A stretch of 64,000 bases of DNA from Branchiostoma floridae (lineage: Eukaryota > Chordata > Leptocardii > Amphioxiformes > Branchiostomatidae). The position numbers were made by a program, and so were the translations under genes. The stretch's first letter is position 1; each line of letters opens with the position of its first letter. Shown here piece after piece: positions 37,630-49,383 of this stretch. Location of the stretch: positions 14,538,266 through 14,602,265 of the forward strand of contig NC_049987.1 in assembly GCF_000003815.2 (NCBI RefSeq), in the 5' to 3' direction. The notes beneath the pieces are model-generated. The model was given only the letters and a program-made list of their open reading frames with translations. It did no database searches and had not been told where the DNA came from.

Positions 37630-38721
37630 TTATCTAATGTAGACACAAAGGCTAACAGCACTCCTAACAAGATGTACACAAACTACAGCACTCACTAGTA
37701 TAAAGAATACTTATTTCATTTCCAAGCTGTAGATTTGATCTTTAGTGACTGTGATAAGTTTATCTTTTGTGATACAATGAAATTTTCGATCATAACTGAA
37801 TAACGCGTATGTAACATTTATAGTATAGATCGTTTTCACAATGACGTCACAGTCGCGTTCGAACGTTCGAACGGCCATGTTGGATGATAAGCGGCTCGAT
37901 CTCCACACGGCTGTGTGTTGCACGTGGTGGACCCGTTCGTGGAAAGAAGCCTTTTTTATTCAGAAACGGACTAGATGTTTGCCGTGCTAACTGCGAGTTC
38001 CATAAACACTCGCCGTTTCTATTCAACAACATTACCTGTATACAGTCCGTCCTATTTTCAATAACCTGATTAAACCACTATCCTACTAGCCCACCAACAG
38101 TAGCCCTGCCGCGGAGTTTGTGCATGCTTTTTAAAAAAAAAATTTGGGAGAAAGTTGGTTTCTGGTACAGTGTATGTCATGGACGTATACCATGTTACAC
38201 GAAAATGTCAGCAAGCTTGTTCTATTTCTTCTTCATAAAACACGGCACATCGCGTCCTGAGTACTGCCCCCGATGTTCTGTCGATAATCAAGCGAGGATT
38301 GAAAATTGTTTGGCTTGTTCACGAGGAACGAAAATCGAACTTTTTTACCCACGATTGTGTAGCTGGTAGAACAAAACAAAAAATGTCTTCAGCCGCAAAC
38401 TTTACCTAAGGCAAGACAAAACATGTCAATGCGGAACTTACACGTGTTAACGGGCACAATACACCCCTCACGCGCATCTCAATCGTTGTGTCAGTTTTAC
38501 GCTCAGCACGGCCCAGTACGCTTACCTAAAAGTATGAGGTGAGGTGTGTATTGTGCATACGACTGGTATGATCATATGAAGAAAAATGTCAATACGGACC
38601 TCATATGGACTTGATATATACGCTCGTGTGACTGCACCTGAAGGATTGCACATGCGTACACATTCAATTCCGTATGAGGTTCGTATGAAATTCTTAGCCC
38701 CCACCGTGCTCCACAGGTCGC

Positions 38722-38862
38722 TGGGAAAATAAAATTGGACAAATATATACAGATAACATGCCAGAGGAGTTAGCTAGGTCGCAGGCCATACACCCTCGGC
38801 CAACTAACTTCTCTAGCATGTTATCTGAGTGTCTATATTTGTTTAATTTCTGCTTTTTCCAA
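38722..38862. repeat. large hairpin inside the 2.1-kb element
   Basis: TGGGAAAATAAAATTGGACA, then CAGATAACATGCCAGAGGAG and TTAGCTAGG on the left are complemented in order by the right arm from 38797 to 38862, with a short GC-rich loop. It may be a nested MITE or part of the element's own structure. Confidence 0.75.
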
Positions 38863-39606
38863 GTGATATATGTGAAGCCTGATAGAGACAAATAGTCCAT
38901 AGGTACCTCATACGAACTTTGATAAAGATTCTTTATTGAGACACGGCAAAAGTACAGAGACTTTCGTAAGATCTACATGTACAACAGATATACGCACGTG
39001 TGACGGCACCCTTACACAAAACTTTGACAGCCCCTTCCGTATCTCGCACGATTTCAGTATTGAATCGACAAAGTGTGGCGTGTACATGTCTTCCAGCGAG
39101 CTTTGCGCTTGTGGCGAGGGAAGTTTCTACAAGTCTGGTCGAGTTCTGTCACCTCCATGTCGCGACGGGCACTAAACGCAATTTGGCATCTGACTAAACA
39201 TGTGCTAAGCATTCTCAGAGTTTGAACTTTCAGTATCAAGTGCAACGTTACAGTCTGTCGCAATTACGTCAGCGCTAGCAGCCCTGATTCGTATGTTTAA
39301 CGTTAGTTGATCAACTGAATTGTAATTTTGTAAACAGACCTTTCTAATACACATGTTGACAAAGCCAAAATACGGAAAAAAGACGCGCGCACGAACTTTT
39401 TTAATACCACTATCCCGCTGGCCCCCACTTGCCTCACGGAGTTAGGGTCGGGGAAGCGCTAAATCTTGCCCCTTGTTAGGCAAGTGGACAGTGAGGGCCA
39501 GCTCGTGCGCGCATATGCATGTGGTGGGGATTGGTAGCTAGTCCTCTGCACGCCGCCTGTCAGTGAAAGGATATCACCCAGGGTAGCCGGGCCAGGTACA
39601 ATGAAT

Positions 39607-39698
39607 GATCGCGTTTTTTGCGAGGCCGCTTCACCGCGAACTCTAAACCACCGCGAACACTCCATTTCCCGCTACCGCAAAAGTAAATCCTCGCGATC
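39607..39698. repeat. internal fragment related to the CTGTAAATGCA MITE
   Basis: ACCGCGAACTCTAAACCACC, GCGAACACTCCATTT and CCGCTACCGCAAAAGTAAAT match the interior of the complete element at 60630-60828 in the same order. The CTGTAAATGCA ends are absent here. It lies inside the 2.1-kb element. Confidence 0.7.
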
Positions 39699-41117
39699 GG
39701 CACCAGCATTAGATCGTTGAAAAAAGTGCCATTTTTAAAAGTATATAGATCAAGACGTATTATTGCAACTTTGTCCTGATTATTGCAACCTTGGCTACAT
39801 CACTTAATGATTCACAGAATGGAGACAAAACAGCACACTTGAACCCGCAAGTAACTTTGCTGGTGCCGTTCTGTGTTCTAGTCATCCAGGTTATCATCCA
39901 ACATGGCGCCCACGCGTGATCGAACGGTTTTCGAACGTTCTGTGAAAACGATCTATTAACACATAAATACCCCAAATTCAAGTCTTCCTTGATCTGATAT
40001 AAATGCTGGTCTTCTGGTAAGTTTATTTTAGCTATAAAGCAGAGGTTATAAGAGGGGGTACACAAATACTGGAAACTGATTTTTCTTTAATCACCAATAC
40101 ATGTACATGATAAGAAACTTCCCTATCACAGCCTCCAATGATAAGGAACCTGCTCCATTTTTCACCCAACCAAGGCTGTAGAGTGGCTATACCCCAGGGA
40201 TAGCTCTGCTCTTGTGTGTGGTCTACAGACCTGCTGCTGACTTCTGAAGAGTGAGTAACCAAACTCCATGGGAGGCACAACTGTACACACAGATAGGGTT
40301 ACATATTCCTGAGGGACTCACTACATCTCTTTTTCATCTCTCTTGCCCCAAAGTGCTACACTACAAAACAAACACTTTTATGTCAAAGTGACATTTATGT
40401 CTGAGGAAAAGAATTCATCATTGCAGAGACTTCATTTTGCTGTAGGATTCTGTTCTAAACTGTCCTGGTTGAAACAGTAGCAACAGAAGTGCATTTATTT
40501 TAAGATCTTATGGTGTAGAGGACACTGTGAAACTGCTGGAAATATCAAGGGGAAAGAACTTTTATTGGAACAAAAAGATCAATAAGATTTAATTTATTGA
40601 GAACAAGCATTGAAATGTAAAATTTGAACCTGCATATTGTAATCAACATACAAAGTGGTTGTTTCCCTTGATATCAATTCAGTTGTCAATTCTAGAATAT
40701 ATCAATATCCATTTTAACCCTTGTGTTGCTATGGACCCATTTACCCACCAACTTTGTATTGATTACCGTATAACTCAGTATAAAGAAGGTTAAACACACC
40801 CCTATGCCCAACTCATGTAGGGTTAAAAAGTCAGGCTATAAATTGGGTATCATATACTGGCCAAACAATAGAACACGGCTATTACAGGCTATCATATAAA
40901 GTATCCTGACAATCAAAAGGCACTTTTCTAATTCATAATTGAACTATCCATTGACCTTTTGTCCGTGCTTGTGAAAAGGTGAATTCCTACTGGGAGAAAG
41001 TGACCCCCATCCATCTAACAGTATTTGAGGTATTGTGTTGTATTGAAGATTACTATAATATGAAAAGACAGGTGAATTGAGAAATCTGTGCATGAAACTA
41101 TTGAATAGAAAATAATT

Positions 41118-41400
41118 TTTTCACTGTGGCATGCAGACCTGAAACTATATGGTATCATCTTTTACTGATGTGGAAAAATATTGTAGATAATTCAAAACTA
41201 AAATCTCTCTTGAAGCCTTTAAATAAATCTGTTCATGAATCTTGTTTCCTTGTTTTCACTGTGACATGCAGACCTGAAACTTTAAAATTCTAAATATATG
41301 CCTCAAATGTATCATCTTTACTGATATGGAAAATATTGTAGATAATTCAAGTTTAAAATGTCATTAAGGTGAGAAAATCTCTCTTGAGGTTAAGCTTTGA
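41118..41400. repeat. tandem duplication, about 135-bp period
   Basis: TTTTCACTGTG, CATGCAGACCTGAAACT, GTATCATCTTT, ACTGAT and AATATTGTAGATAATTCAA recur in order in copy 1 (from 41118) and copy 2 (from 41253). AATCTCTCTTGA follows both. The sequence is intronic and non-coding. Confidence 0.8.
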
Positions 41401-43182
41401 ATGCTTTGAATAAAAAGGAAAGTATATATGGGACTTGATCCCTGCAAACCATATGTCAACAAGGGATTGTTCCCATCTTAAACTCATCATAAAAACTACA
41501 GTTTCAGCATTTATAGCTCCAGATAGAACTACTGGCCAGCCCTTTAAAACTGGAAGTCGTTGTGATAAACTGTTAACAGGTTTGTCCCATAACCACAGAA
41601 GACTAAGAACAATAAACACTCTCTTAGCCTGGGCCCCCTTTCTTGTAATCATAGGAGTTACAAGAGGGGTTATGGGAACATTACGACCGATGTTTTATAC
41701 AAGGCTAAACTAATGTAATAGCTTGTTACGCATTTGCGTAGTCGGTTCTGTATTGTGCTCAAACTGTGGCTCTAATACTTATATACATGTCAAGACATCA
41801 CAACTCTTTCCAAATCCTTGAAGAAATAGTTCTTGAGCTCAGGGTCAAACTCAGGGCTTAAGTAAAATTTCCTTGGGGGCATAGTAACCATGGAGGTGAG
41901 GAGCTGGCCTATCTAGGCCCTGGAAACAAGCTGGCTTCCAGGTTATCTAGTTTCTACCAGACTGACTATACTAGCTATTATATGGAGAATAATTGACAAG
42001 GGGAGTTTTGCTACCAGAGGTGTTAGCCGGCCGCAGAGGGGAAACGTTTACATGTACCTAAGCATGGACTGACTCCCTTGTCCAATTTCACAACTTTTTT
42101 GCCTAATTCTACGATTCCTGTACCCTCATAGGAATTGCCTGTATTATAGATCCCAAGTCTCTTCCATCCTCTCTGGAGAGGATACCACACTAGAAGGAAG
42201 GCCAGGTGGAGGCTACAGGCTAGCTGAAGAGCTGGTGCCTTGAAACAACATGACTGTACAAGTAGAGGAGCGCTACTGTTTACACAAACAGTGTAGCTCA
42301 CACAGATTTACAGTACAACAGGTGGAGGAAGCTTCCTGGTCTGGTCTGTGATCTGGCCCATTTCACTTGTGGACAGGAAGCTCCCATTTTGTGTTCATTT
42401 TCCAATTAATAAAACGGCTGGTTATAATCAAAAGCAGAGGGACAACAAGGTAGAATAGTCCAGGGTGGTCAGTTAGATTTTTGTTCATTTACAGGTAGCA
42501 ATGGATTTTTGTGATCAGGAATTAAACTTTGAGATTCTTAGCAACTTTTGAAGTTTTATTACCATACACATCTTCAGCTTTTAAAGTCAGATGATTCGCT
42601 ACCTCCCAGTTGGAAGGAATTAGGGGTAGCTGTAGAAGTGTGTGCAGATGATTAGCAGTTTGTTAAACATAAGCCCTGCAATTAACACTATTCATTACTA
42701 GGATCCCTACAGGAAGACACCCTACCTACAACAGTGTAATCACTGTGTAATTCAATCATTGAGGAGGAAAGTGCTTCACTTGGACATGCACAGGAGTCAG
42801 TATCGAAGCACAGTAACTGCCAGGCTCTTCAAAATTTCAAGGCTCAATTGTCAAGTCCAGTCAAGCAAGATCATTGTGGTACGAAAATGTAGTACAAAAT
42901 CTCTTGCATTGAAGATTCATGCAACAATTTTTCTATTCAAAATGGCAAGGTGCATGGTTTCCAATGTCCTTGTGTCAAGTTTTCTCCTTCATTCTTCCAA
43001 GGAGGTTAAAAATCTCCTTGATTCCTCCTAACCCTCTCTACTTAAGGTTATTTATGAGTCAAGACTTCCTGTTTAATTTCAATGTAAAAATGTGTACTTT
43101 TTATGGGCGCGTTCAATATAGATCTACAGGAAAAATATCGCTGTCATTCTATTCTATTGTATAAAAAAATGCTAGCAACATC

Positions 43183-43225
43183 TTAGCCTGGATACCATAC
43201 CCCAACCTCAAATATCTTTCAAGTC
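43183..43225. repeat. half copy of the AGCCTGG hairpin MITE
   Basis: TAGCCTGGATACCATACCCC and AACCTCAAATATCT match one arm of the 80-bp element at 3049-3128 almost exactly; the second arm is missing or unrecognisable. Confidence 0.7.
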
Positions 43226-43773
43226 TTTTTTTAATGGCAGTCATAAAGCGCAGGTAGTCTTTTGCTGTTAGTGCCCTAAACCCACGGCTGCATAGTGCCA
43301 GCCCAGAGTGCGACTGCAGAAAATAAGATGCTAATTTCTTTGGTTACATACAAGCTTCAACTAGTTTAGGCTTGAGATCAGCTGTATAAAAGGGAATTTC
43401 TCACCGCTTTAAAGACACCTTCTGACATGCAGTCATTTTCTTTTTGACTCAAAGAAAATTTCTCAACGCCTTTGTGCAGCCGTTGTCTTTCTGGCTCTGC
43501 ACTCTTTTGGGGCAACACAGTAACATGAATGAGACCTTTTCTACAAGTATCCTGGACTGTCCTTCATTAGAGGGATGATGTACCAGTCAGACTAGATGAC
43601 ATTTGTGACTTCCTGGTTTCCTCTTTACAACATCTGGTGTCTGGAAACCTTCAGAGAATGAGACATGTGATGAGCAGGATGGAGGGGGGTGGGGGGTTCT
43701 GCGAGGGTTCCTGGCAAAGTGCACTGGGCAGCCTGCTGTAGAATTTCTTTTGGGGTCTTAGACTTTAGCGCTG

Positions 43774-44002
43774 ATAGCCTGGGTACCATCCTATTTCTAC
43801 CAGGGCTCCTCACAAGAAATTCATTTTAGGGTAGCGAGCGGAAAGAGCCCCGGTAGAATTTTTTTTAGGATAGCGAGTGTAAGGCATCCTCCTACGCAGA
43901 GACATCCAACATATACCAGACAGGCAGTTTGGCTGTTGGATGTCTCTACGTAGGAGGATGGTGTAAGGAGCCCCGGTAGAAATAGAATGGAACCCAGGCT
44001 AT
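43774..44002. mobile_element. 229-bp AGCCTGGG-ended MITE with inner hairpin
   Basis: The left end ATAGCCTGGGTACCATCC is complemented by the right end with GGGTTCCATTC as the variant, and CTATTTCTACC and GGGCTCC continue the inverted arms. At its centre CATCCTCCTACG and AGAGACATCCAACA pair with their complements across 43887-43963. The ends are related to the 80-bp hairpin at 3049. The flanks show no certain target duplication. Confidence 0.8.
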
Positions 44003-44750
44003 AGAGTCGAGAGGTTGGGCTGTATTATAGTGTATAGGCCCTGGAAACAATTTGGCATTCAGGCTACTGATTTTGGATTCATACAACAAGGTTTAAAGAG
44101 AACAGATCTCACTAATGAAAGGTGGATGCTACCTGAAACATCTGACTAAGTTCTATCCAGTTAATGTTGCTTGAATAACTTTGGTATTGTGACGTATCTA
44201 CTACAGCAAAAATTGTTTTTTGGGGATCAGGAAAAAAACAGAAGAAAGATGTTGTAATCCTGTAAATCCTTCTTTAATCCAACTTTCAGGGACGTTGAAG
44301 AGAAAATTCCAGAGGAAATTAAATGAGGATTAAGATACGCAACTCACAAATTCCAAAACTGTTTTTTTGCGGATTATTTTATGAATTTGGTCCTCCATTG
44401 AAGTGAGACATACATGTAATAACATGTTTTCAAATAGATGTAGCTAGTGCAATGCAGCTTCCATTCAACTCACATTTTTTTCAAGAACCTCCGGTCACCC
44501 CTACTCTTTACGATTAGTGTGTTGGGTTCTTTACTAGAAAGCTGTAGAGGCAGTGCATTTGACATTTCTAGACCACCTTTACAATAATTGAAGTGGTACA
44601 ATAGAATCCTTACTTTGAAATAGGTACAAAAAGTATTATTAGGGAGCGGATGTCGTTAATTTATTTTTTCACATTTTCATCTATTTCATCTAATGAAGTT
44701 CAGATTTTTGGGAAGGAATGGGTAAAATTTTTGTCTATTCCAACAAGCAA

Positions 44751-44791
44751 TTTTCCATCCCAGGACAGTGGGACGGGTCCTGGAGACAGTC
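44751..44791 (-). repeat. fragment of a dispersed repeat (CTGTCTCCAGGACC)
   Basis: On the minus strand CTGTCTCCAGGACCCGTCCC, then TGTCCTGGGATGGAAAA, matches 55801-55862 on the plus strand. A shorter copy, AGCTGTCTCCAGGACCCATT, is at about 53632-53651. Confidence 0.6.
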
Positions 44792-46932
44792 CTCCTTGCC
44801 CAGTACAATGTGGTAGGGTTGGCACAAACCACAAACTGTCATCTGTGGCCATTTATGGAGATAAAAAACCCATCTGGTGTGATTTCCTGATCTGGAACTG
44901 TCTCACACTTCACACTCATTCATCAAGCCAAGGGACCATCCACAACATACATGTAACTATGTAGTCATTGCTTTTTCAAACTGTACTTTCAATTTAGAAA
45001 TAACCTCAGAAATATGATTTTTGCTATACTTACAATTACGGTTCAAGAAAAAGTTAGCCTCAGTAGTTGTAAAAGTGATGTGTTTGGTTTGGGTGTCTTT
45101 CAATTTGTATCCATAAAATGCATGCATATAAATTGGTCCTCTCCTGATATTTTTCTAAAGCTATCAAGGTAAAATTGTTTGTATTGTAGATTGTGAATAA
45201 AATTGTCTGCCGTATTTTCATCACAGTCATTTTTATGTAACGTTATTTCACCAAAGAAGTTATTTGTATATTATCATTTAGTTCATACTAAATTGTTTTG
45301 AAATATGGCATCAATGCACTTTACTCTAAATTGAATGTTTCCTCTGCAAATTACAACAAATCAGATATAGTTACTGTATCTACTTTCAAGTAGCAAAGTT
45401 GTACATTCTTTCAGCAAGGATGTAGGTGAAGTGAAATACAGCACAACATGACCATAAACATCATTCAAACTGTAACACACACCAAGTACTAAGAGGAAGG
45501 TCAAGGTAAAGTACCTTTTCCGGCAACAGCAAAGTGTGACGATTTCTTGGATTTCCTGCCTCAAGCTGGTAAATTCCAGGAAGTCCTGAAGAGTAGCTGG
45601 TCTGGACTGGGTGAGGTCAACCTCAGGCCTCAGTTGGTCAGTGTGGCTGGATAGCGGTCAATATGGGGAAAGTCCCTGTTATCACTCTGGAGGCTCACTT
45701 AGGGGCTACCAGCCAACCCATCCCATAAAAAACATTTGGACCAAAAATGATGCAAATTTTACTGCCAGTATGGTAGGATGCTCTGCAAGAGTTTTATCCA
45801 TGCATTTTAGTGGGTGTCATTAATAATAGGGTTTTACCCCATACATACCCTCCACTATTATAGGAAACACTGTGGATTTATGGTAGAAAAGAAAATCAGA
45901 TTAGCAGAACAGAAGATAGCAGCAGCCAGATAGAGGGACCCCTGAGGTCCCCAATGACAGGTGCCTGATGTGTTCTTGTCAGGCAATATGGGCCCTCCCA
46001 AGTGAGGCGACCAATCAGCCAGCTGCATTCCTCTGATGTCATAACTGATAAGAACCACCACTTGTGCTAATGGTTTTGAATGTGTGTCACTTGGGACTGA
46101 GAAAATCATATCTGTGGATCACATAAAAGTAGGGTCCCAGTTTGAGTGCAAGGTTGTAAAAAAATGAATGACTGAAAAAACAATGATTTATCATTATGTT
46201 ATGCACCTGGTATGCCCAGTTGATATTATATCATACAAATATTGTATATTCTGCACAATCAAGATAAAAACAATAGTTTGCAAAAAGAAGTTTTTCCAAA
46301 TAGATTTCAGTATTATATATGGTAAAAGTCCACACTTTTCTATTGTCTTTTTATTCTTTTAATAGCAGACTAATACACTGAGGCATTATGCTCTGTACTA
46401 ACTTCAACACCTGTTCAGAATTCTGTGAAATCCCAATATAAGGAACAAAAGAAAGGCAGTTCTCTCTGTTCAGATAGTCTATTTCCAGTAAATCTCAGAG
46501 GACTAAAATTGACACTGCCCAGCTTCAGTGTTAAGTGTTGTGAAGACTCAGATTTCCTTGTTGCTGAAAACTTGATGAAAACATCACTTTAAGGTGCTGA
46601 AAGATATCATGACCTTTACTTTACTGGTCAGGCAGTTCCCAGGGATAGAACCATATATCACAGGATTTGATGTATCAGAGAGCTGGGAGGTTTGTTTTTA
46701 CAGAAACACTAGAATCAACACTTAGTCCCTGTTGTCTGGGGTACTTGAGTGTCAGGAAACCTGCCTATTAACCAGGAGGTTTTCTTTGCACTAAAAGTGG
46801 CCGTGAAGAGGCTAGAAAGTGTGGGAACCAAGCCCTAAGCAGGTGCCATCTCGAGTAATTAGAACCTTGATATTGGCCATGTTACCTTTTATGGAAAGTG
46901 TAATGAAGAATGTACATAAACTTAGGTGTGTT

Positions 46933-47416
46933 AAGGCCTTGGGAATTTATCTATTTGTGAAAATTATGTAACAACAGTTAAAGTTACATTTAGATTGTTA
47001 TCATGTGGGTGGTGATCTCAGGGTAAAGTGATTATGTCTGTAACAGATGTGGATGAAGAAGGCTATGGGATTTGATGATAGAGGACTTCATTTCAGTAAT
47101 AGAAAGGAGAAAGTTGTAGATTTTCTTAGTGTTTTTCTTTACTGACCACAATGTGTCAAACAATGGTACTCACAAGGACATTTTTATGTAGAAGTGGTAC
47201 TTGTAAGTAACAAGAGAGTTACTGTGTAGTAACAGACTGTTCCCGTCTGTCATATATTACTCATTTGCTATACACGTACCTAGGTGTAATATGTGGAAAG
47301 GCCTTAGAGATTTGTCTATTTGTGAACATCATTAAACAGTTAAAGTTACATTTAGATTGTTATCATGTGGATGATGATCTAAAGATCAAGTGATTATATG
47401 TTATAACAGATTGTGG
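46933..47416. repeat. direct duplication, copies 365 bp apart
   Basis: Copy 1 (46933-47052) and copy 2 (47298-47416) share AAGGCCTT, CTATTTGTGAA, ACAGTTAAAGTTACATTTAG, ATTGTTATCATGTGG, GATGATCT-type and AAGTGATTAT words in order. AGGTGTRTA-like sequence precedes both. The spacer is not similar. Confidence 0.8.
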
Positions 47417-48309
47417 GTCAGCATTCGGACATAAGTCTGTACTAAGAATATTTCAACATTTAGTAGATTTAGAGTGCTTGTTGTCATTAAATGTGTATTT
47501 TCATGATCTCAACCAAAAATTGTCACCAAAATACAGGAGCAAAGGAGTCAAATTGATGGTTCTTAAATGTATATAGCTTACCTTTGACAGTGTTCCACAT
47601 GATTAGGTATAAAAGTATATTCCAGTTATTTATGAAAAGATCTACTGACTCTGGTTGAGATTTCCGGTCTATTGTTACAATTTATAATGTAATTTGAATA
47701 AAACTGTTAGCTCAACTCAATTTACAAATAAGTTTACATGAAACCATATTTGTACAATTTACACTCCAGAGTCTCTTATGAGTTTATCCTGTTATTTGAT
47801 TTTATGATATGATGGAGATTATTTTCAGTATCTTCTTGTGTGTTCCATTCTTTGTCTTTGGTTCTCAATGGTATTGTTGAACACAAACAAATTTGTAATC
47901 ACCCAAAAGACATGGCAATTTCTTTTATTTCAAATGCTGTTTGTCTCTTTTCATAAGCAATCAAACAGTATTAGTCATAATCGGTTCATTATGATTTGTC
48001 CCATTTGATAATTTTTCTCCTTACCTCATGTAGGATGTTAGTTTTTGCAAGCCCTTTTCCTGTTTTGGTTAATTTTTACAAATTACAAAGACATCTTGTT
48101 CACAAGTCCGGCTTAGGGACCACTCACTATCATTATCCTTTGTTTTCGTTTCCGTCGGCTGTCTTCCTTAACAGTTAGAATTTCTTAATCAGACAAAGAG
48201 GCTACAAAGGCCCATTATTCTTTTAATTGCTGTTCATCTCTTTTGCTCATTTGCTTGAATACTCAGTTCTCCTATGTAGAAAGATTAAGTCATTATATCA
48301 TAGACAGTA

Positions 48310-48620
48310 AGAGAATTTAACCCTTCCCTTGCCGGGAGGTCTTTGTTTAAGAGGTCTTTTTCAGCCCAATTAGTATGGTTAAACAAAGGGGACTTTTGTG
48401 TCGAGATGAGCCGCTGTAGTATTAAAGGGTGACTCACAGCCACCTGATCACACACGGCGAGCTGTATTAGTTTTGTTGTCGGCGGGCTTTGGGGTTATTT
48501 GTGCGAACAATTTGTGCCTTATCCGCGTCTCGCGTGGTTTGTTCCGGACAAAGGGAGAGTTATGAATATGAATAGTTGATACATCTTATCGCCCCGACAG
48601 GAAACACTAACTAAAAGGGC
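48310..48620. promoter_or_regulatory. candidate conserved non-coding block upstream of exon B
   Basis: Complex, CpG-retaining sequence inside AT-rich intron, with AAACAAAGG (48373-48390 area), CACACGGCGAGC and a GTGGTTT RUNX-like core at 48534-48540. No open frame with a family match. The call is from composition and motif content only. Confidence 0.4.
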
Positions 48621-48965
48621 TTGAGGGTACAACAAGTACTTAAGATACACTTATGTTACCAGCTCTGTCTGTCATAATTAGGGGTGCTTGAACAGAAAGG
48701 GAAAGAAAGGCATCGCCAATTTGATACGTTTCTATGGCTTATGTTTCCCAAAAAATATTGTGGACAAATTACAACGTAGCTTTGGATTAAAATATTTGCC
48801 ATTTGAGGTTAAATAATTTGCAGCTCAGCAAAGTATTAAAAGGGAATTTTAAGATTTAACAGTGATTCCTTGGGAAGATAACAAAATCTCACCATTTGTT
48901 AGCCACACCACCTATCACTGCATTGATCGTGTCTGATATACAATGGGTTAATGATAATATGTTAA

Positions 48966-49153
48966 GTAGCCTCTACCAAATCCAATATGTCCAGTAAAAT
49001 AGTAGAAATTGGCCACATTTTGCCGTCAAACTCCTCACTCTCTCTCACTCATGGCAGGGTAAAAATAAAAGATAAAACTCCACTGGTGTTTTATCCATCT
49101 ATTTGACCAATTTCTACCATTTTACAGCGACATGTGGAGCCTGGAAGAGGCTA
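48966..49153. mobile_element. 188-bp hairpin MITE just before exon B
   Basis: TAGCCTCTACC and TAAAATAGTAGAAATTGGCC on the left are complemented by GGCCAATTTC-type and GGAAGAGGCTA sequence on the right (GACCAATTTCTACCATTTTA, 49105-49124). The arms are of about 60 bases with mismatches. It ends 143 bp upstream of SPT3 exon B, so it lies close to, but not within, the acceptor region. No target duplication is clear. Confidence 0.75.
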
Positions 49154-49296
49154 TTTTGAGCCTTAAGATTGAATTTTCCATTTTTTTCTGCTATACCTTT
49201 TGCCAAAAGACTGAGGAAAACTTCATAAGAAGAAGATATTACATTTGGGTGGTTGAGAGTAAACTAAATAGATGTTGTTTTTTTCCTATTTTACAG

Positions 49297-49383
49297 CTAC
49301 ACCAGGCAGCAGAAGTGACCATCCAGAGAGGGGCCAGGTTTATAGGGGTGGAGGACATCATCTTCATCATGAGGAGGGACAAG
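49297..49383 (+). CDS. SUPT3H: SPT3/SUPT3H, internal coding exon B (partial gene)
   Basis: This exon holds 29 complete codons, phase 0 at both ends, reading LHQAAEVTIQRGARF, then IGVEDIIFIMRRDK. It is the direct continuation of exon A. In SPT3/SUPT3H this segment is the end of histone-fold alpha-2, the loop with the conserved Arg-Gly-Ala/Ser-Arg, and alpha-3 with Pro/Val-Glu-Asp-hydrophobic-Phe-hydrophobic-Met/Ile-Arg-x-Asp-Lys. The acceptor is a T-rich tract ending TTTTACAG and the donor is AAG|GTGAGA. The next expected segment is a Lys/Arg-rich helix beginning shortly after Asp-Lys. I did not find it before base 64000, so the following intron is at least 14.6 kb. The second histone fold in the C-terminal half of the protein must also lie outside. 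No frameshift or stop is present. Confidence 0.93.

Larger units (their letters stand above)
37825..39956. mobile_element. 2.1-kb non-autonomous inverted-repeat element
   Basis: The left end ATAGATCGTTTTCACA recurs as an exact complement at 39941-39956. Further in, GCCATGTTGGATGATAA is shared in inverted orientation (about 37874 and 39891), so the inverted arms extend about 65 bases with divergent middles built on GTTCGAACGTTCGAAC-like palindromes. The interior is GC- and CpG-richer than the intron and contains a large hairpin (38722-38862) and a second stem (39419-39505). No transposase is recognisable: the open frames at 38118-38369 and 38936-39175, which contain Cys-rich stretches, match no family I know. 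A clear target duplication was not found. Confidence 0.8.
35946..49296 (+). other. SPT3/SUPT3H intron between exons A and B (13,351 bp)
   Basis: The intron runs from GTGAGT to ACAG and separates complete codons (phase 0). It contains a short (CA)8 tract at 37614-37629, a 2.1-kb inverted-repeat element (37825-39956), a tandem duplication near 41.1-41.4 kb, AGCCTGG-type inverted repeats near 43.2 and 43.8 kb, a dispersed repeat at 44751, a direct duplication near 47 kb, a conserved-looking island near 48.4 kb and a hairpin MITE ending 143 bp before exon B. I see no other recognisable coding exon; open frames in it are short and lack family motifs. Small GC-rich patches at 36.1-36.3 kb are simple G-rich sequence just after the donor. 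Confidence 0.85.
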
